Shown here one piece after another: positions 20,935 through 33,136 of a DNA stretch of 64,000 nucleotides. The first letter of the stretch is position 1. Each line of letters opens with the position of its first letter. The stretch comes from Dromiciops gliroides. Lineage: Eukaryota > Chordata > Mammalia > Microbiotheria > Microbiotheriidae. Both the position numbers and the translations under genes were made by a program. Below the pieces are notes generated by a model. That model made no database searches. It worked only from the letters and a program-made list of their open reading frames with translations, and was not told the DNA's origin. The stretch is taken from the NCBI RefSeq assembly GCF_019393635.1, contig NC_057861.1, positions 538,392,211 to 538,456,210 on the forward strand, written 5' to 3'.

Positions 20935-22070
20935 CTTCTCTAGAGAAGGCACAAATGATTAACAAAAGACAGCCACAAAAGTATTGACTCATACTATGAA
21001 CAAACCCTTAAAATAACGCAAACCTTCAGAGTTCAAGTCAGCTGTTGTCTGTGAGACTTCAGAACATAAGGGCCTCTAACAGCAATCACATAGAATTTCA
21101 AATATGGGAGCAGTACTTTCTTCCTCATCCAAACAGGCTGCTCCTTAAACAGTGAGTCCCAGATAACAATGAGTCCGTATTTACTTAGAAGAAATTTTCA
21201 AGGCCAACATGCAAATTCAATTTTAATCCTATTTTCCAAGTCAAATACCATGGCATCTCTCACTTGTAACACTGACCTCAACTTGGCAGAAGAAAAATAG
21301 TTGTGGCATATGCTTCTTGTATCAACACTGCATTCCACTGAAGGGAAACACTTTTAGCTTTTGCATTCCTGATTGTGGTAGCCAAATGTGCAAGAGTTGC
21401 AATTACAGCATGTGGTGCCTGACTAACCATCAACTGTGGGTTCTCTTGTGGGCATGCTGTCTCCAAATTCATCTTTCTTGTGGAGGACTTTCATCACGTA
21501 GCTCACCACAACACTTCCCGGCTCAAGAGTCTTCAATGGCTCCCTCTTGCCTCTGGTATCAGATACAGTATGCATTCCTTAACTTAGTCTGACCAAATAA
21601 AATAAATGACTCAATTTTTTTTTTAAATTGTAACCACCTTACTTGTGGCTTTTTTTTTTTTGGAATATTCCTGGTGTGCTTTTATTTCCTTGAATGAAAT
21701 TATTATGTGCTTTTCACAAGTCCTAATAGAGGTGATTGGGGGGAGGGGCAACCACATAATAAACTTTGCTGAGAACTGTTAGAAATGAATAAGATGGATA
21801 GAGACTTTTGATTTGCATTTGTGTTACAAATCTGTACTTGATCCTTCAGAGATCATCAAGAATGGCTATTACAAATGAGGGATTTCAAGGTTTTGGGGGT
21901 TATCACTTGGTACCAGAATTACTATATGATATAAAGATACTACTGATAACAGTCATTTAAAAAAAACAAACTTGAGGCATTGTTACTTTAAGTTTTTAAT
22001 CAATTAAAAAAACAGCAATATGTACTGTTGTTGGCAAAAAGAGATTAAAAAAATAAAGCTCAGTAAGCTT
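20935..22070. other. Unclassified non-coding sequence
   Basis: Contains a short L2-like piece near 21520-21600 (AGTCTTCAATGGCTCCCTCT). Overlapping 60-90 aa open frames at 21278-21592 on both strands match nothing I recognise. No gene called. Confidence 0.3.
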
Positions 22071-22077
22071 GTCTTTT

Positions 22078-22336
22078 TTGTTGTTCAGTCATTTTAGTCG
22101 TGTCCAACACTTCGTGACCCCATTTGGTGATTTTTTTTTTTTTTGGTGAAGATACTGGAGTGATTTGGCATTCCTTCTCCAGCTCATTTTGTAGATGAGG
22201 GAACTGAGGCGAAGTGGGTGAAGTGATTTGCTCAGGTTCACACAGCTAATAAGTGTCTGAGGCTGAATTTGAACTCAGAAAGATGAATTTTCCTGACTAG
22301 GCTCAGCAAGCTATCCATTCTGCCACCTACCTGCCC
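22078..22336 (-). repeat. RTE-tailed SINE, antisense
   Basis: TTGTTGTTCAGTCATTTTAG, GTGACCCCATTTGGTGATTT, CACACAGCTAATAAGTGTC, ending CTGCCACCTACCTGCCC. Confidence 0.75.
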
Positions 22337-22631
22337 TAAGTTTGTCTTAGAAAGAAAAAATATATAATACCTTAATACTAAATAGAATGGGCCCTGGAGC
22401 CCTGTTCATTTCTTTTTACTCTCTAAGGAATGTTTGCCTATAAAATTCCTATGTACCTTTAACTAAAGTAGGCTTGAAGAACATTAGGGTGAGCAGCTAA
22501 TGTTTTTTGTTGTGTGTTTTTTAACCCCACAACTGGGACATCACTTCCTTTTTCCTAGGCCAATTTGTTCCAGTTTTAACATTGATTATTAGAGCGACAC
22601 CAATGTGATGTTACAAAAATGTGGCAGATGA

Positions 22632-22776
22632 ACTTTTTTTTTGCCAGGCAATGAGGGTTAAGTGACTTTCCCAGGGTCACACAGCTAGTAAGTGTCAAAT
22701 GTCTGAGGCTGGATTTGAGCTCAAGTCCTCCTGAATCCAGAGCTGGTGCTTTATCCACTGTGCCACCTAGTTACCT
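22632..22776 (-). repeat. CORE-SINE, antisense
   Basis: GCCAGGCAATGAGGGTTAAG through CCACTGTGCCACCTAGTTACC. Confidence 0.85.
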
Positions 22777-22984
22777 TCGGATTAATTCTTGAAATTAATT
22801 TAAGTCTGGGTTCAACTTAGTTCACCTAAATGTCAGTGTTCCAAAGTGATCTCTCATAATCCACTAGCTTCTTCTCTTACTGCCTACAAACATGCCCAGA
22901 TTTCATTGATCTTTAAAGGAAAAAAAAAAAGACACCCTGAATTAGAACTCACTAACCAACTGCTCAAACTATCATTCTCTGTGT

Positions 22985-24450
22985 CTCTTCCCACTCACAG
23001 GTAAATCCCTGGGGAAAATTGTAATCTTTGCCTCTACTTCTGCAACTATCACGTTCTCCTTAACCTTTTACATTCCAACTCCTATCACAACCAGATGTCA
23101 GAAGTCACTTTCCCTATGGTCACCAATGTTCTTTTTTCCCCTGCAATTCACTGACTTCTGCTCAATTTTCATCCTTCTTAATCTCTCTGCAGCTTTTGAT
23201 GCTCTTTGACACCCCTTCCTTATACTGTCTCCTTCCTAAGTATCCATTATGCTTCTCTATTGTGGTTCTCCTCTTTGTAGTCTGAGCAGTCCTTCAGCAG
23301 GTCCTTTTCTGGATCATCAAGCATGCCCTGCACTCTATTTATGGGTGTATTATGTTTGGGCTCTGTCCTGATCCCTCTCTCTGTGCTCTCTTGGTGATCT
23401 CATTAGCTGTCATGGGTGTGCTCTCTTGGTGATCTCATCAGTCTCTGCACCAGTAACTCCCAGATGGCTATATGGAGCCCTTGAAATTCAGGCCAGTATC
23501 TCTAGCTGCCTGTTAGACATCTCTATGTAAATGCCCTATGGCTATCTCAAACTCAACTCAACTCGTCCTAAACAGAGTTCATTAGGTCTCTCCCAGAATT
23601 CTCCCCTCCTCCTAACTTTCCTATTTCTGCTAAGGGTACCATCATTCTTTTAGCCACGCATCTTCACAACTTGTGAGTCATCCTCAACTCTTCCCTCTCA
23701 CTTACCCCCACCCAACACTGGTTTAAGTGTTGCCCATTCTATCTCCAAAACATTTCTCATTTCTTTCCACTAACAGAGACATCACTCTGATAAGTCAGAG
23801 CCCTCATCACCTTTTGTTATTTCAATAGCCTCTCTTTTTCCATTTTCTCTCTGCTCCAAACCATCTTTCAATCAGCTATCAAGTTAGTATTCCTAAAGCA
23901 CAGGTCTGATCATGTCACAGATGCTCAAGAAACTTCCATGACTCCCTATTGCCTCCAGAATAAAATTTAAAAATCAGTGTCTGGAATTTAAAGTCCTATA
24001 CAATTTTCTATCTTAGTAAGTCAATTATACTTTACTCCCCTTCATGCACTCTATGTTCCAGGCAAAATGGCACATTTGTGGTTCCCCTTGTACAACATTC
24101 TGTCTCTTGTTTCTGTGTCTTTTGAGTAGCTGTCCTCCCATGCCTGAAATGATCTCTCTCCTCATTTCTATCTTTTTGAAACTCCAGTTTCCTTCAAATA
24201 GTGTTTAAAGTATCATCCCCTGCTATAGGAGGCATTTCTTGAACAGCCCATTTTTAGTTCACTTTCACCTACAAAATTGTTTATTTTATGCATATTTCGA
24301 ATTTGCTTTTTGTGAAATGCTGTTCCCCAAGTAGAATGTAAGTTCCTTGAGGATAAAAACTACTTCAAGTTTATCTTATTATCCTCGATGGGCCTATGAA
24401 AGCACCTACTCAGAATTGGTACTTAACAAATGTTTGTGCATTGAAATTAA
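22985..24450 (+). mobile_element. L2 LINE, long sense fragment
   Basis: About 1.45 kb of colinear L2, including CTCCCAGATGGCTATATGGA, ATGACTCCCTATTGCCTCCA, AAGTAGAATGTAAGTTCCTTG and the 3' tip. An internal direct duplication is present near 23380-23440. No intact reading frame remains. Confidence 0.65.
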
Positions 24451-24604
24451 TTTAATTGAAATTACCATGAGCTACAAATGGGAGATAAGTAGTCTAACAC
24501 AAGAAAAAATAGAGAGAGAAGTATGTTTAATTGGATGAAATACAAAGATCCCTTAAATTATTTTATTTTCTCTGCTTTTATTTTAATGCATTTTATAGTA
24601 TGAC

Positions 24605-24850
24605 TTAGAGGCATCATGGTGTGGTGGATTGAGAAAGCCATCCTCTTCAAAGTCAAGAAGACCTGAGTTCAAGGCCAGTATCTGACACATACTGACTCTG
24701 TGACCCTAGGCAAATCATTTACCTCCTGAGTGCTCTAGTCAATTCTCCAAGACAAGATCTTGCAGGGAAGGTGCCGACTTGCATTGGGAAAAGAAATTTC
24801 TTCACCTATGTAGTAAGGTCCTCATGCTGCCAGTGGGATTGACCTCATCC
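24605..24850 (+). repeat. MIR/CORE-SINE copy, diverged
   Basis: GAAGACCTGAGTTCAAGGCC, CTGTGACCCTAGGCAAATC, with an atypical 3' part. Confidence 0.5.
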
Positions 24851-25069
24851 ATCTTCTCTCTAAAAGATAGAAGCCAGAAGTCCCCAAACCAACTGTAGAA
24901 AGCAACCCTAAAGACTCAAATTCTCCCACCTTCACCATCTCCACCCCATCATTCATGTAGGCCAGGACCTTTATCTCCATCATTGGAGAGAAAGTCTGAG
25001 ATCAATGGGCTTTGGGACTGTGGCTATACCAATGCCAGTGAAATCTCAAGTCCTTACCTTTATCCCTAC

Positions 25070-25350
25070 TTTATGGCTTAAAAAGCCCTTCCATACACAT
25101 GATCGCATTTGATCCCCATGACAACCTTATGATGTTGGCCATAACAAGAATTGTGATTCCCATGGAGCTTTAAGCTTTGCAAAGCCCTTTCTATACAGCA
25201 GTCCTGTAAATTAGCTCATGCAAGTTCTATTAGCCCCATTTTACAGGTAAGGAAAGAGATTAAGTGATTTTGCCCAAGGTCCACAGCTAATCAGAAACAG
25301 AGTCCAGATTGAACTTTAGCTCTCCTGATTCATTATCCAGGCTTCCCTCT
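25070..25350 (-). repeat. MIR-type CORE-SINE pair, antisense
   Basis: ATTTGATCCCCATGACAACC, then TTTGCAAAGCCCTTTCTATAC, CCATTTTACAGGTAAGGAAAG and TGCCCAAGGTCCACAGCTAA. Confidence 0.5.
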
Positions 25351-25365
25351 CTACTCCCTACTTTT

Positions 25366-25460
25366 ACTCAAAGAATCTCTCTGTCTATCTCTCTCTGTCT
25401 CTGTCTCTCTGTCTCTAGCTCTCTCTACCTCTATTTCTTTCTGTCTCTCTATCTCTCTCT
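25366..25460. repeat. CT-rich simple repeat
   Basis: TCTCTGTCTATCTCTC-type low-complexity sequence. Confidence 0.7.
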
Positions 25461-25689
25461 GCATTTGATCACTGCAAATGCTGTTCTGCTGTTGATTGCC
25501 ATAGTGACTAGGTTACTAGATGTTGTTATGGATATCCCATTAGAAAATACCTAGTAGAAAATACCTTATTAATAAAGTATCCAATGATTAAATACCATTA
25601 CAAGGAGAGGTCTCTTATAACAAAGGCTGTTTCCACATCTCACTGGATGATTCCAAGTAATGGTACCTTGTGTACTCCAGCTTAGGGAA

Positions 25690-25945
25690 TTTAGGTGTCA
25701 CAGTGGATAAAGTGCTGGGCCTAAAGTCAGGAAGACATCTTCATGAGTTCAAATCTTGCCTCAGCCTCTTACTGGCTGTGTGACCCTGGGAGAGTCATGT
25801 CACCCTTTCCGCTTCAGCTTCCTTGTTTGTAAAATGAGCTGCCGAAGGAAGTGGCAAACCACTGTAGTATCTTTGACAAAAAACCAAAACCAAAACCAAA
25901 AACAAATGGGCTCACAAAGAGTTGGACATGACTGAAAAATAACAT
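25690..25945 (+). repeat. RTE-tailed SINE
   Basis: GTGTCACAGTGGATAAAGTG at the head, GTGGCAAACCACTGTAGTAT in the middle, CAAAGAGTTGGACATGACTG at the tail. An internal (AAAACC)n stretch has expanded. Confidence 0.75.
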
Positions 25946-26679
25946 TTTCATTATTTATAGTGGTCTCAAGGACTCCTGGGGAGAAATTGACCCCAGAGTG
26001 GGCATTAACCAAAACCAAGGGAGCAAGGTAAGGGAAAAGAATACCACTGCATAAGCCCAAGAAATAGAGAAAAGGGGAGACTGAAGGCTACCTTCCTATA
26101 GGTTACAAAGATCAACAGAGCTGATTTGGTTTGGGAGCATGTGCAAGCCCATTCCCTATTGTACCACATGTTGAGTGGTAAATATACTTGTGCCAAGTAT
26201 TTTTGTCATAACACACTCAAGTTATTCCATCACCCCAGGGCAATGATTACAAAAGGAGGCAAAGATTAATGCCAACCTCATTTCTGGGTCCTCTTTCTCC
26301 CTCTTTTCCTATTTCCACCATTATCTACTACCCTTTGATTCCCCTCCATCATTATTTGCTCTCAAGAAAGGACAGAATATGATTAGGCTTCTATGTTCCT
26401 CCTTCCAAGGAATTTACAATTAAAACCTCTTCCAACTGTAGATGCCTGGTGAAAAAATTGCATCTATTTATTAGGAAGGAAGGAAGGAAGGAACTTTGAG
26501 GGAACAAGCCATCTTCATAGGCCTAGAAATCATTGTTCTAGGAGACTGCCTACTCTGCCTAGCCATAAGACCAATTCTGCCTCTAGAGCAGGGACTCAAG
26601 GAATCCTCTCAGATATTCAAATAGAAGGTCATCTGTATCTGAGCTAATCAATCCGTTCATCCCCATAATGAATCAATAA

Positions 26680-26935
26680 GCATAAGCATTCATTAAATAC
26701 CTACTAGGGGCCATGAGCTGTGGTAGGAGCTAGGAACACAAAGATAAGAATGAAATATTTCCTGTCTTCATGAAGCTTGCATTCTATCAGAGGAGACAAG
26801 GTATTTGCATTATAGTCATATACGCATAAGATAGACATTATATGACATTATAGTCATATAAGTCATAAGATAAATGCAAGGTAGTTTCAAGAGAGAGGCA
26901 CTGACAGCTGAGGGACATCAGGAAAAGTCTCATGT
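26680..26935 (-). mobile_element. L2 LINE 3' end, antisense
   Basis: AAGCATTCATTAAATACCTAC, TGTGGTAGGAGCTAGGAACA, GAAGCTTGCATTCTATCAGA. It contains a local repeat of TATAGTCATATA near 26810-26860. Confidence 0.55.
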
Positions 26936-26940
26936 AGGCA

Positions 26941-27360
26941 CAGAGGTGTGCTAGAGACAATTTGAACCAGCTCATGAGAGCTGATTGTTAAATTTTCAGT
27001 GTAAGAATTTATACCTTGGAAAATGGCAAACACTACAAATCAGGGCTTTTTGTTTGTTTTCTTGCTTGCTTGTTTTTGTTTGTTTGTCTATTCTAGACTT
27101 AAGAAAGTCTTAGAGATATATCACATTGCTTGCCTACTCAGTGGGTAGGAGAGGAAAGGGAAGGAGGAAGAGAATTCAGAACTCAAAATTTCTTTTTAAA
27201 AAATGAATGTTCAAAATAAATAAATAATAAATGTATATTTTTAAAAAGAAAGTAATACAGAAAATGTTAATGCAAATTAGAGTAATAGCGGTGTGTCATA
27301 CACAAATACATTTTTTTTTCCTAGTGAGCAGGTTGTTAAACATTTATTAACATACCCTTG
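26941..27360 (+). mobile_element. hAT-type DNA transposon with nested L1
   Basis: Imperfect terminal inverted repeats CAGAGGTGTGCTAG and TTAACATACCCTTG. The core CACTACAAATCAGGGCTT is shared with copies at 36157 and 63022. The flanks TGTAGGCA and TGTAGAAG share five of eight bases. An L1 3' end (27109-27245) sits inside. No transposase sequence, so non-autonomous. Confidence 0.6.
27109..27245 (+). mobile_element. L1 3' end inserted in hAT element
   Basis: TTGCTTGCCTACTCAGTGGG, GAACTCAAAATTTCTTTTT and an AAATAAATAA tail: a 5'-truncated marsupial L1. It is flanked by a perfect 8-bp duplication AAGAAAGT (27101-27108 and 27246-27253). Confidence 0.75.
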
Positions 27361-28180
27361 TGTAGAAGATCACATGCAGGCTGAGATCTTTAAGGAAATT
27401 GGAAATTCTTATAGGTAGATATGAAGAAGGGACAGATTGCAGAGATAAGGAGACAGACTCTGTAAGGGGACAGAGATGGGAGATGGGAAATTATATGTGA
27501 GGTAAAACAAGGTGGCCAATTTGATTGGAGCATAATGTGCATGAAGGAGAGTAATGCATAATAATCCTAGTATTGAAGGACATAGCCACCACTGAATAGA
27601 TGATAGCCAGAGAATCTCATCATGCCATAACAATGTTGGGGCCAGGACCAATGAATGGACAACAAATAAATGGCCACTGACCTCTGTTGCCAGGCAGGAT
27701 TAGAACTCCCTTTAAAGTGTGGACAAAAATGAATCCATTCTCTTTTCACTCTTTTCTTTTCCTTTAGTAAGGTCCCCTCTCATTTACCATGAGTTACCAT
27801 TGATTCAGCCTGGGTTGTTGGGTTGTTTTAATTGCTTTTTTCTTTCCCCATAGACTCCAAGATATCAAGGGCAGGATGTCTTTTGTGACTGTGAAGGTTA
27901 AATGGTTGCATGTGTATCCCCTTTCTTCTACTTTATGGACCGAATTCAAGGGTAATAATGGAAAACTCATTTCCCTGTGGATGAAGAAAATTACCTGCAG
28001 TGAAAGCAGACATATAATCAGGCATAGGAAACCAGGGATGGCGAAGAGTAAAAAATCATAATAACAGCCAAAGTTGAAAAAAACAAACAAAAAAACAAAT
28101 ATAAAGACAAGGTCCCTTGGATCAACAAAATGGGATATCTTGTGCTGATTTCTAGGCATGGTCATAAATAATGTGGAATG
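27361..28180. other. Unclassified non-coding sequence
   Basis: No exon or repeat family recognised; small open frames on both strands show no known motif. Confidence 0.3.
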
Positions 28181-28184
28181 TTAA

Positions 28185-28325
28185 GTACCGGAGGAAATGT
28201 AAAGATCATTTAATACAATCCCCTCATAAAACAAAAAGAGGAAACTGAGACCCAACTAGTTAATGGCATTGTTGGTGCGCAAACCTAGCTCTCCTCAGAT
28301 TAATTTTAATCTAAGATTGTTTCTC
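28185..28325 (-). repeat. MIR-type SINE fragment
   Basis: AGATCATTTAATACAATCCCC and AGGAAACTGAGACCCAACTAG. Confidence 0.45.
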
Positions 28326-29094
28326 ACATTGTTCTACTCCTAGTCCTGAGAGCTGACCATTGAGGGTAGGAGAGGCATTTCAGGGAGCAATGGGGATATG
28401 AAAGTAGGAAAAACATCTGGGTCTAGTCACTCTCATGTGCTGCTTCACTGTGACAGAGAGCTCAGAGCCAATCAAGGCTTCCTCTGAAAATTGTGTGCTA
28501 GAAAATACTGCTGTGAGGAGGAATAATAAGAGCAGGTTTAGCAACCTCGGTTCCCCTTTGGTTTAAATGTGGTGTCTTTTGAGGCAGAGACCCAATAAAT
28601 TCAAGATTCTTGTTGATAACTAAATCTTGAAATTTTGTCTGGTAAATCTATGTCAGTTTCCATTGTCATAAATCCCTCTAGCAGGTGGAGAGTGCCAAGG
28701 TTTCTTTGGGCAACTGCTGTGTTAACCAGTAGCCACACTCTATAAGCAATTGCCCTCCTTCTGTGATTTTTCACAGTCCACATCTTTTACAGCTTCCAGT
28801 CTTCTCCTGCTCTCAAATAAAAACTTCTCTGATAGGGCCCCCCCCCCCCATTTACTCAACTATGACATTGGTGAACACAGGAAAAAGCAAGAAAACTGAT
28901 CCATGAATCCTTAAAATGTTAATAGCTGAAGATAAATTAATGTGTCAACTATTCTTAGAGGGTATTTGCATTTTCAAAGGGAATTCCTGGATTAAGATAA
29001 TACCCTAACCCCAGTGGAGTTACTCACTAATGGTGGGAAATTGAAGGCTAGTGGAAGACTGAAGGAGAATAAGTTTGGGACAGGGAATGCTTTT

Positions 29095-29285
29095 GTTGCT
29101 GTTGTTAATTCAGTTGTTTCGGTCATGCCCAACTCTTCATGACCCCATCTTGGGTTTTCTTGGCAAAGATAAGGAGTGGTTTGTCATTTCCTTCTTCAGC
29201 TCATTCTACAGATGAAGAAACTGAGGCAAACAGGATGAAATGACTTACCCAGGTCACCCAGATAGTAAGTGTCTGAAAGGATGCT
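29095..29285 (-). repeat. RTE-tailed SINE, antisense, partial
   Basis: TTGTTGCTGTTGTTAATTCAG, GACCCCATCTTGGGTTTTCT, GGTCACCCAGATAGTAAGTG; the SINE head is missing. Confidence 0.7.
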
Positions 29286-29656
29286 TTGTTGACTCTCAAA
29301 TTACAGTTTCTGAGTAATTCTGTACTACGGCTACTGATATGAGATATCGTGATATGGAGCCTACTTCTGCTGTCTATAGTTAAATATAACTACCATAGAG
29401 GTCAGGTGAGAAAAAGCCTATACTACTCAGAGCATTATGCAGTAGGTACATTCTTATCCCATCAGGAACTACATTACCCATGACACCCCAGGTCCCAGGA
29501 GTTTCATAGCAATTGAACTCTGCTGGTAGTAATGGATTGTCATCAGAGTTAGAAACAAGGATGTGCTGCTAAATGTTTAACAATCCACTCTGTGTGTGTG
29601 TGTGCGCGCACACATATACTTATATACATATATTTTGTTTTGTTTTTTGTTTTTTT

Positions 29657-29790
29657 GCAGGGCAATGAGGGTTAAGTGACTTGCCCAGGGTCACACAGCT
29701 AGTAAGTGTCAAGTGTCTGAGGCTGGGTTTGAACTCAGGTACTCCTGAATCCAGGGCCAGTGCTTTACCACTGCGCCATCTAGCTGCCCC
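29657..29790 (-). repeat. CORE-SINE, antisense
   Basis: GCAGGGCAATGAGGGTTAAG through CATCTAGCTGCCCC, preceded by GT/CA and GTTTT tracts. Confidence 0.88.
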
Positions 29791-29980
29791 TACACACATA
29801 TATTTAAATTTAATCTGCCTTATTTTCTTAAATCAGTTAACAAAACAATAAATCAAGCCAGATTTGGAGACTTTGCTAATTTCCAAATTGTACATGCGCA
29901 CACTGAAAATTTAAGAATCGGTTCTCATGAGCCCTTTAAGCGCTGACTCCAGGATACCCCTGGTTAAAAAGTAGGAAAAG

Positions 29981-30120
29981 GGGCAGCTAGATGGCACAGT
30001 GGATAGAGCACCGGCCCTGGAGTAAGGAGGACCTGAGTTCAAATCCGGCCTCAGACACTTAACACTTACTAGCTGTGTGACCCTGGGCAAGTCACTTAAC
30101 CCCAATTGCCTCACCAAAAA
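29981..30120 (+). repeat. CORE-SINE with perfect 15-bp TSD
   Basis: AAAAAGTAGGAAAAG on both sides (29966-29980 and 30121-30135). Close to consensus, so probably among the youngest insertions here. Confidence 0.92.
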
Positions 30121-30789
30121 AAAAAGTAGGAAAAGATGGGATGAAAATCGGGGATATACAAGGGTATATCCTAATTCATGGAGTTGAGTAGAACCAAAGC
30201 TAAAGACTGACTAGTAAGAAATGTTGGCTGCTGACCAAGTGATGAAGACTATAGAACTGAGAATGCATGGGTCAAACTGCTATCTGTGAGCAGGTCAGAG
30301 AGGAGAGCTGCAGAGACCTATATAGTTGCAGTTAACCCCCAATGGTAGCCAAGACCTCTGGGTGTCAGGGTTCATAAAAGTAAAGATATTGTATTATTCT
30401 CTCCAGTTTGCAAGTGGAAAACAGAGAGAAGAAAACTTGAGGAAGAGGAATGTCTTTAATTGGAGAATAGTTGTTGGGGTATATACCTAACATTTCTAAA
30501 ATTTCCTCTTCCATTTCAATTAAATGTTGCTGTTTCTATGCTTTTGCTTGTCTAGGTTTCTTTTAGCACAGTAGTAAGTGAGCTTTTAATCCCAAATTAA
30601 ATTCAAAGATCCCCAGTTTCATACTGGGATGGGGGCTAAGTCCATGTGGCATATGCTAGTATAAAAAATTCTCCCTCCACGTACACCCAAGCCTGTTAGG
30701 GCCTTGTGTTGACTGATTCATTCACAGAACATCTGTGAATAAGAAGGGACTTTAAGAAGTCACTTGGCCCATTTCCCTGTGTGATATGC

Positions 30790-30965
30790 AACACTGGACT
30801 GAGAATCATGAAACTGATCTAGGTTCTAATCCAATTTTTGCCACTTCCTCTGTGAAAATGGGCAAGTTATCGCTTTTCTCTGGGTCTCACTTCCCTTACA
30901 TATAAAATGAGGGTGTTATCTCTAAAGTCCCTTCTATCTTTAATATTCTATGAATCTATAATTTT
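30790..30965 (+). repeat. MIR-type SINE
   Basis: CAACACTGGACTGAGAATCA, CACTTCCTCTGTGAAAATGG and AAAGTCCCTTCTATCTTTAA. Confidence 0.5.
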
Positions 30966-31659
30966 GTAACTCAGAGGCTCTTCTTGACCTGCTCTAAAAA
31001 GAAGGAATATGCCAGACACCCACCCAAAAATCATCCAATACCTCCATGCAATCTGACTTCTCTTAGCAATGAAGCATGTTTTAGCATTCATTTAGCATAT
31101 CCCACCTTCACAATATCTCACAGGTGGAAATCAATTCCCACCATAAGCCCTTACTTTCTCACCCATGGGTAAGCTGGGCAAGTGAAAGAAAATAATTTGC
31201 CTGAGGCTTCCTGTGGCCTCAGGTTAATATTAGAAACTGGTTTAGATGGGGCTACTTTCTCCTTTGGAAAGTAGGGAACCTGTGTTTCCTCTGGAAGAGG
31301 CTATTTTAACAATAGGCAATGGAAGAGTTTGGGGAGAAACTGAAGTGGTATCAGGAAAAAAAAGTAAAAAGAAGATTAACAACAATATAACTTTGGGAGT
31401 GGGAGTGTAGATAAACAGGGGCCTAGTGTAAAGACACCTGGGCTCCAGCTGGAAACCCATGCCTTACCCTACTCCCTCCCTGACACCATTACTGACATCT
31501 TTATGTGCCCTATAACTATTTCTGAGTCTCCCACTAGTACATAGTTCCTGCACGTAGTTTTGTTTGAAGCATGGAGGTACTTACAATGAAGGCGGGGATA
31601 GGGGTAGGGTGGAGGGAAAAGAGAAGCATGAAGGAGGAGCTTCAGTAGAAGTTTATAAG

Positions 31660-31810
31660 ATCATAGATTTACATCTAGAAGGAAACAGTGATTACCAAAT
31701 CCAACTCTTTCATTTTTTAAGTGAGGAAACTAAGGCCCAGTAACTTACCTCAGGTCACACAAGAAATTAATGGCAGAGGTAAGATTTGAATCCCAGTCCT
31801 GTGGCGCAAA
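31660..31810 (-). repeat. MIR-type SINE, antisense
   Basis: GTGAGGAAACTAAGGCCCAG, CCTCAGGTCACACAAGAAAT. Confidence 0.5.
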
Positions 31811-31847
31811 ATATAGAATTTTCTTTTCAACAGCTCCATGATGCCAG

Positions 31848-32155
31848 TGTGAGATTTAAAATTGGATATTAGATCATAAATCTCCCCTACTTAACTTTTC
31901 CCTTAATTTATCTCCCAGACTAGTAAATGGAAGAAGCTTCTGGTTTTCTAGATAGAGCCTTTATTGTATATAAGGTGTTGTTGATTAGAAGGATAGGAAA
32001 ATAGAAATACAGTACAAATCGTCTTAAATCTAGGCTTAGTCTATATTCCTTATAAAAACTCACCAAACCAAAAAGGCCACCTTTGGAGTGAGGGAGACCG
32101 TCTGTGCCGCGCCGGGATAATTAGGCAGATGATGCAAAAAGTGATGAAACAAAGA
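31848..32155 (-). mobile_element. Probable ERV LTR fragment, antisense
   Basis: Begins TGTGAGATTTAAAATTGG on the plus strand (reversed LTR 3' end with CA terminus), with an AATAAA signal in the minus-strand sense near 31960 and a GC-rich CCGCGCCGGG segment near 32107. It abuts the provirus piece on its right. Broken fossil; right edge uncertain. Confidence 0.35.
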
Positions 32156-32164
32156 TAAAAATTA

Positions 32165-33136
32165 TTTTTAAAAATTAATATCGCAGCAATTGTCTTCTCA
32201 ATTACCCTCCATAAGGGGGACTATAGTAATATTATAATTTTAAAGAATGTTTCAATTTTTGTTTTATTATATGTTTCATGTGTAACAACTAAGATTATGA
32301 ATTCCCTTAGACATGTTTTTGAGAACTTTCATTGTTTGATTTGATTATTGACAAAGCTATTTTAAAGTTGTGTTAAGCTCAATTTTGTAGGAAATTTCCT
32401 GGCTGATTACCAGTATCCACACATCAACCCCTGAAAAGACTTTCATTCCACGACTACACCTAGAGGACATCTGAGAAAAGACTTTCAGAGACTTTAAATG
32501 AACAGTTTTGATTTGTTGTTTTTGTTGTTTTTTTTTTTCTCTTTCTGTTATAATATACACCATCTGTAACATGTATTCTCTGCAGAGGCCCTCCCTTTGC
32601 AAGACTAATGTCAAAGCGTCGGTTCATGAGGACAAAAAAAAATCGCCCCTCTGGACAAAACTTTCCTCTCTTCCTTTTCTATATTGTTGTTCACATATTA
32701 TTAGTTAGCAATAGTTATTATATTGTTTTTACTGTTCCGTCAAGGAAACATTTTGTTTCTTGAGGAACAACAGGGGGGACTGTAACGATTGGAATGACTC
32801 CACCTGCTGGATACTTACTGTAGAAGAGTTCTGCCCATGAAGGGAAGGTCTTTGAGGGCAAGACCAGGAGTCAGGAAGTGACGCGGGCTAGTGGGAGGAA
32901 GAAGGAAGAAACTGGCGCTCAGGCTCGGGCTCTTTCCTGAGGACGCTGGCGGAGAAGGGAGCTAGAAATGTGCTCTCCCTTTAATAGATAGGAATCTAGG
33001 CCTTTCTCTCTCTTTACCAAATTCTTATTCTCCTTAATAAATGCTTAAAAGTCTAACTCTTGCTAAAGCTTATAATTTATTGGCGACCACTCATTAGATA
33101 TTTTAGACAGTTTAGCTAGAATTTTAGCCCTTAACA
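32165..33136 (+). mobile_element. 3' part of an endogenous retrovirus with its LTR
   Basis: The LTR is 32781-33136 (356 bp, TGTAACGATTGG to CTTAACA) with an AATAAA signal near 33038. Directly upstream are a polypurine tract (CAGGGGGGAC) and GTTTCTTGAGGAAC, which matches the internal stretch at 10318-10369. The region back to about 32165 is therefore probably internal 3' proviral sequence. No coding domain is recognisable and no 5' LTR of this family lies in the window. Broken fossil. Confidence 0.55.

Noticed and set aside
21278-21592. Overlapping open frames of 64 and 91 aa on opposite strands
   Set aside because: No motif, no splice context, and the right end is L2-like; kept only as unassigned sequence.
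32508-32708. Hydrophobic 66-aa open frame
   Set aside because: It lies in fossil retroviral 3' sequence and shows no recognisable domain.
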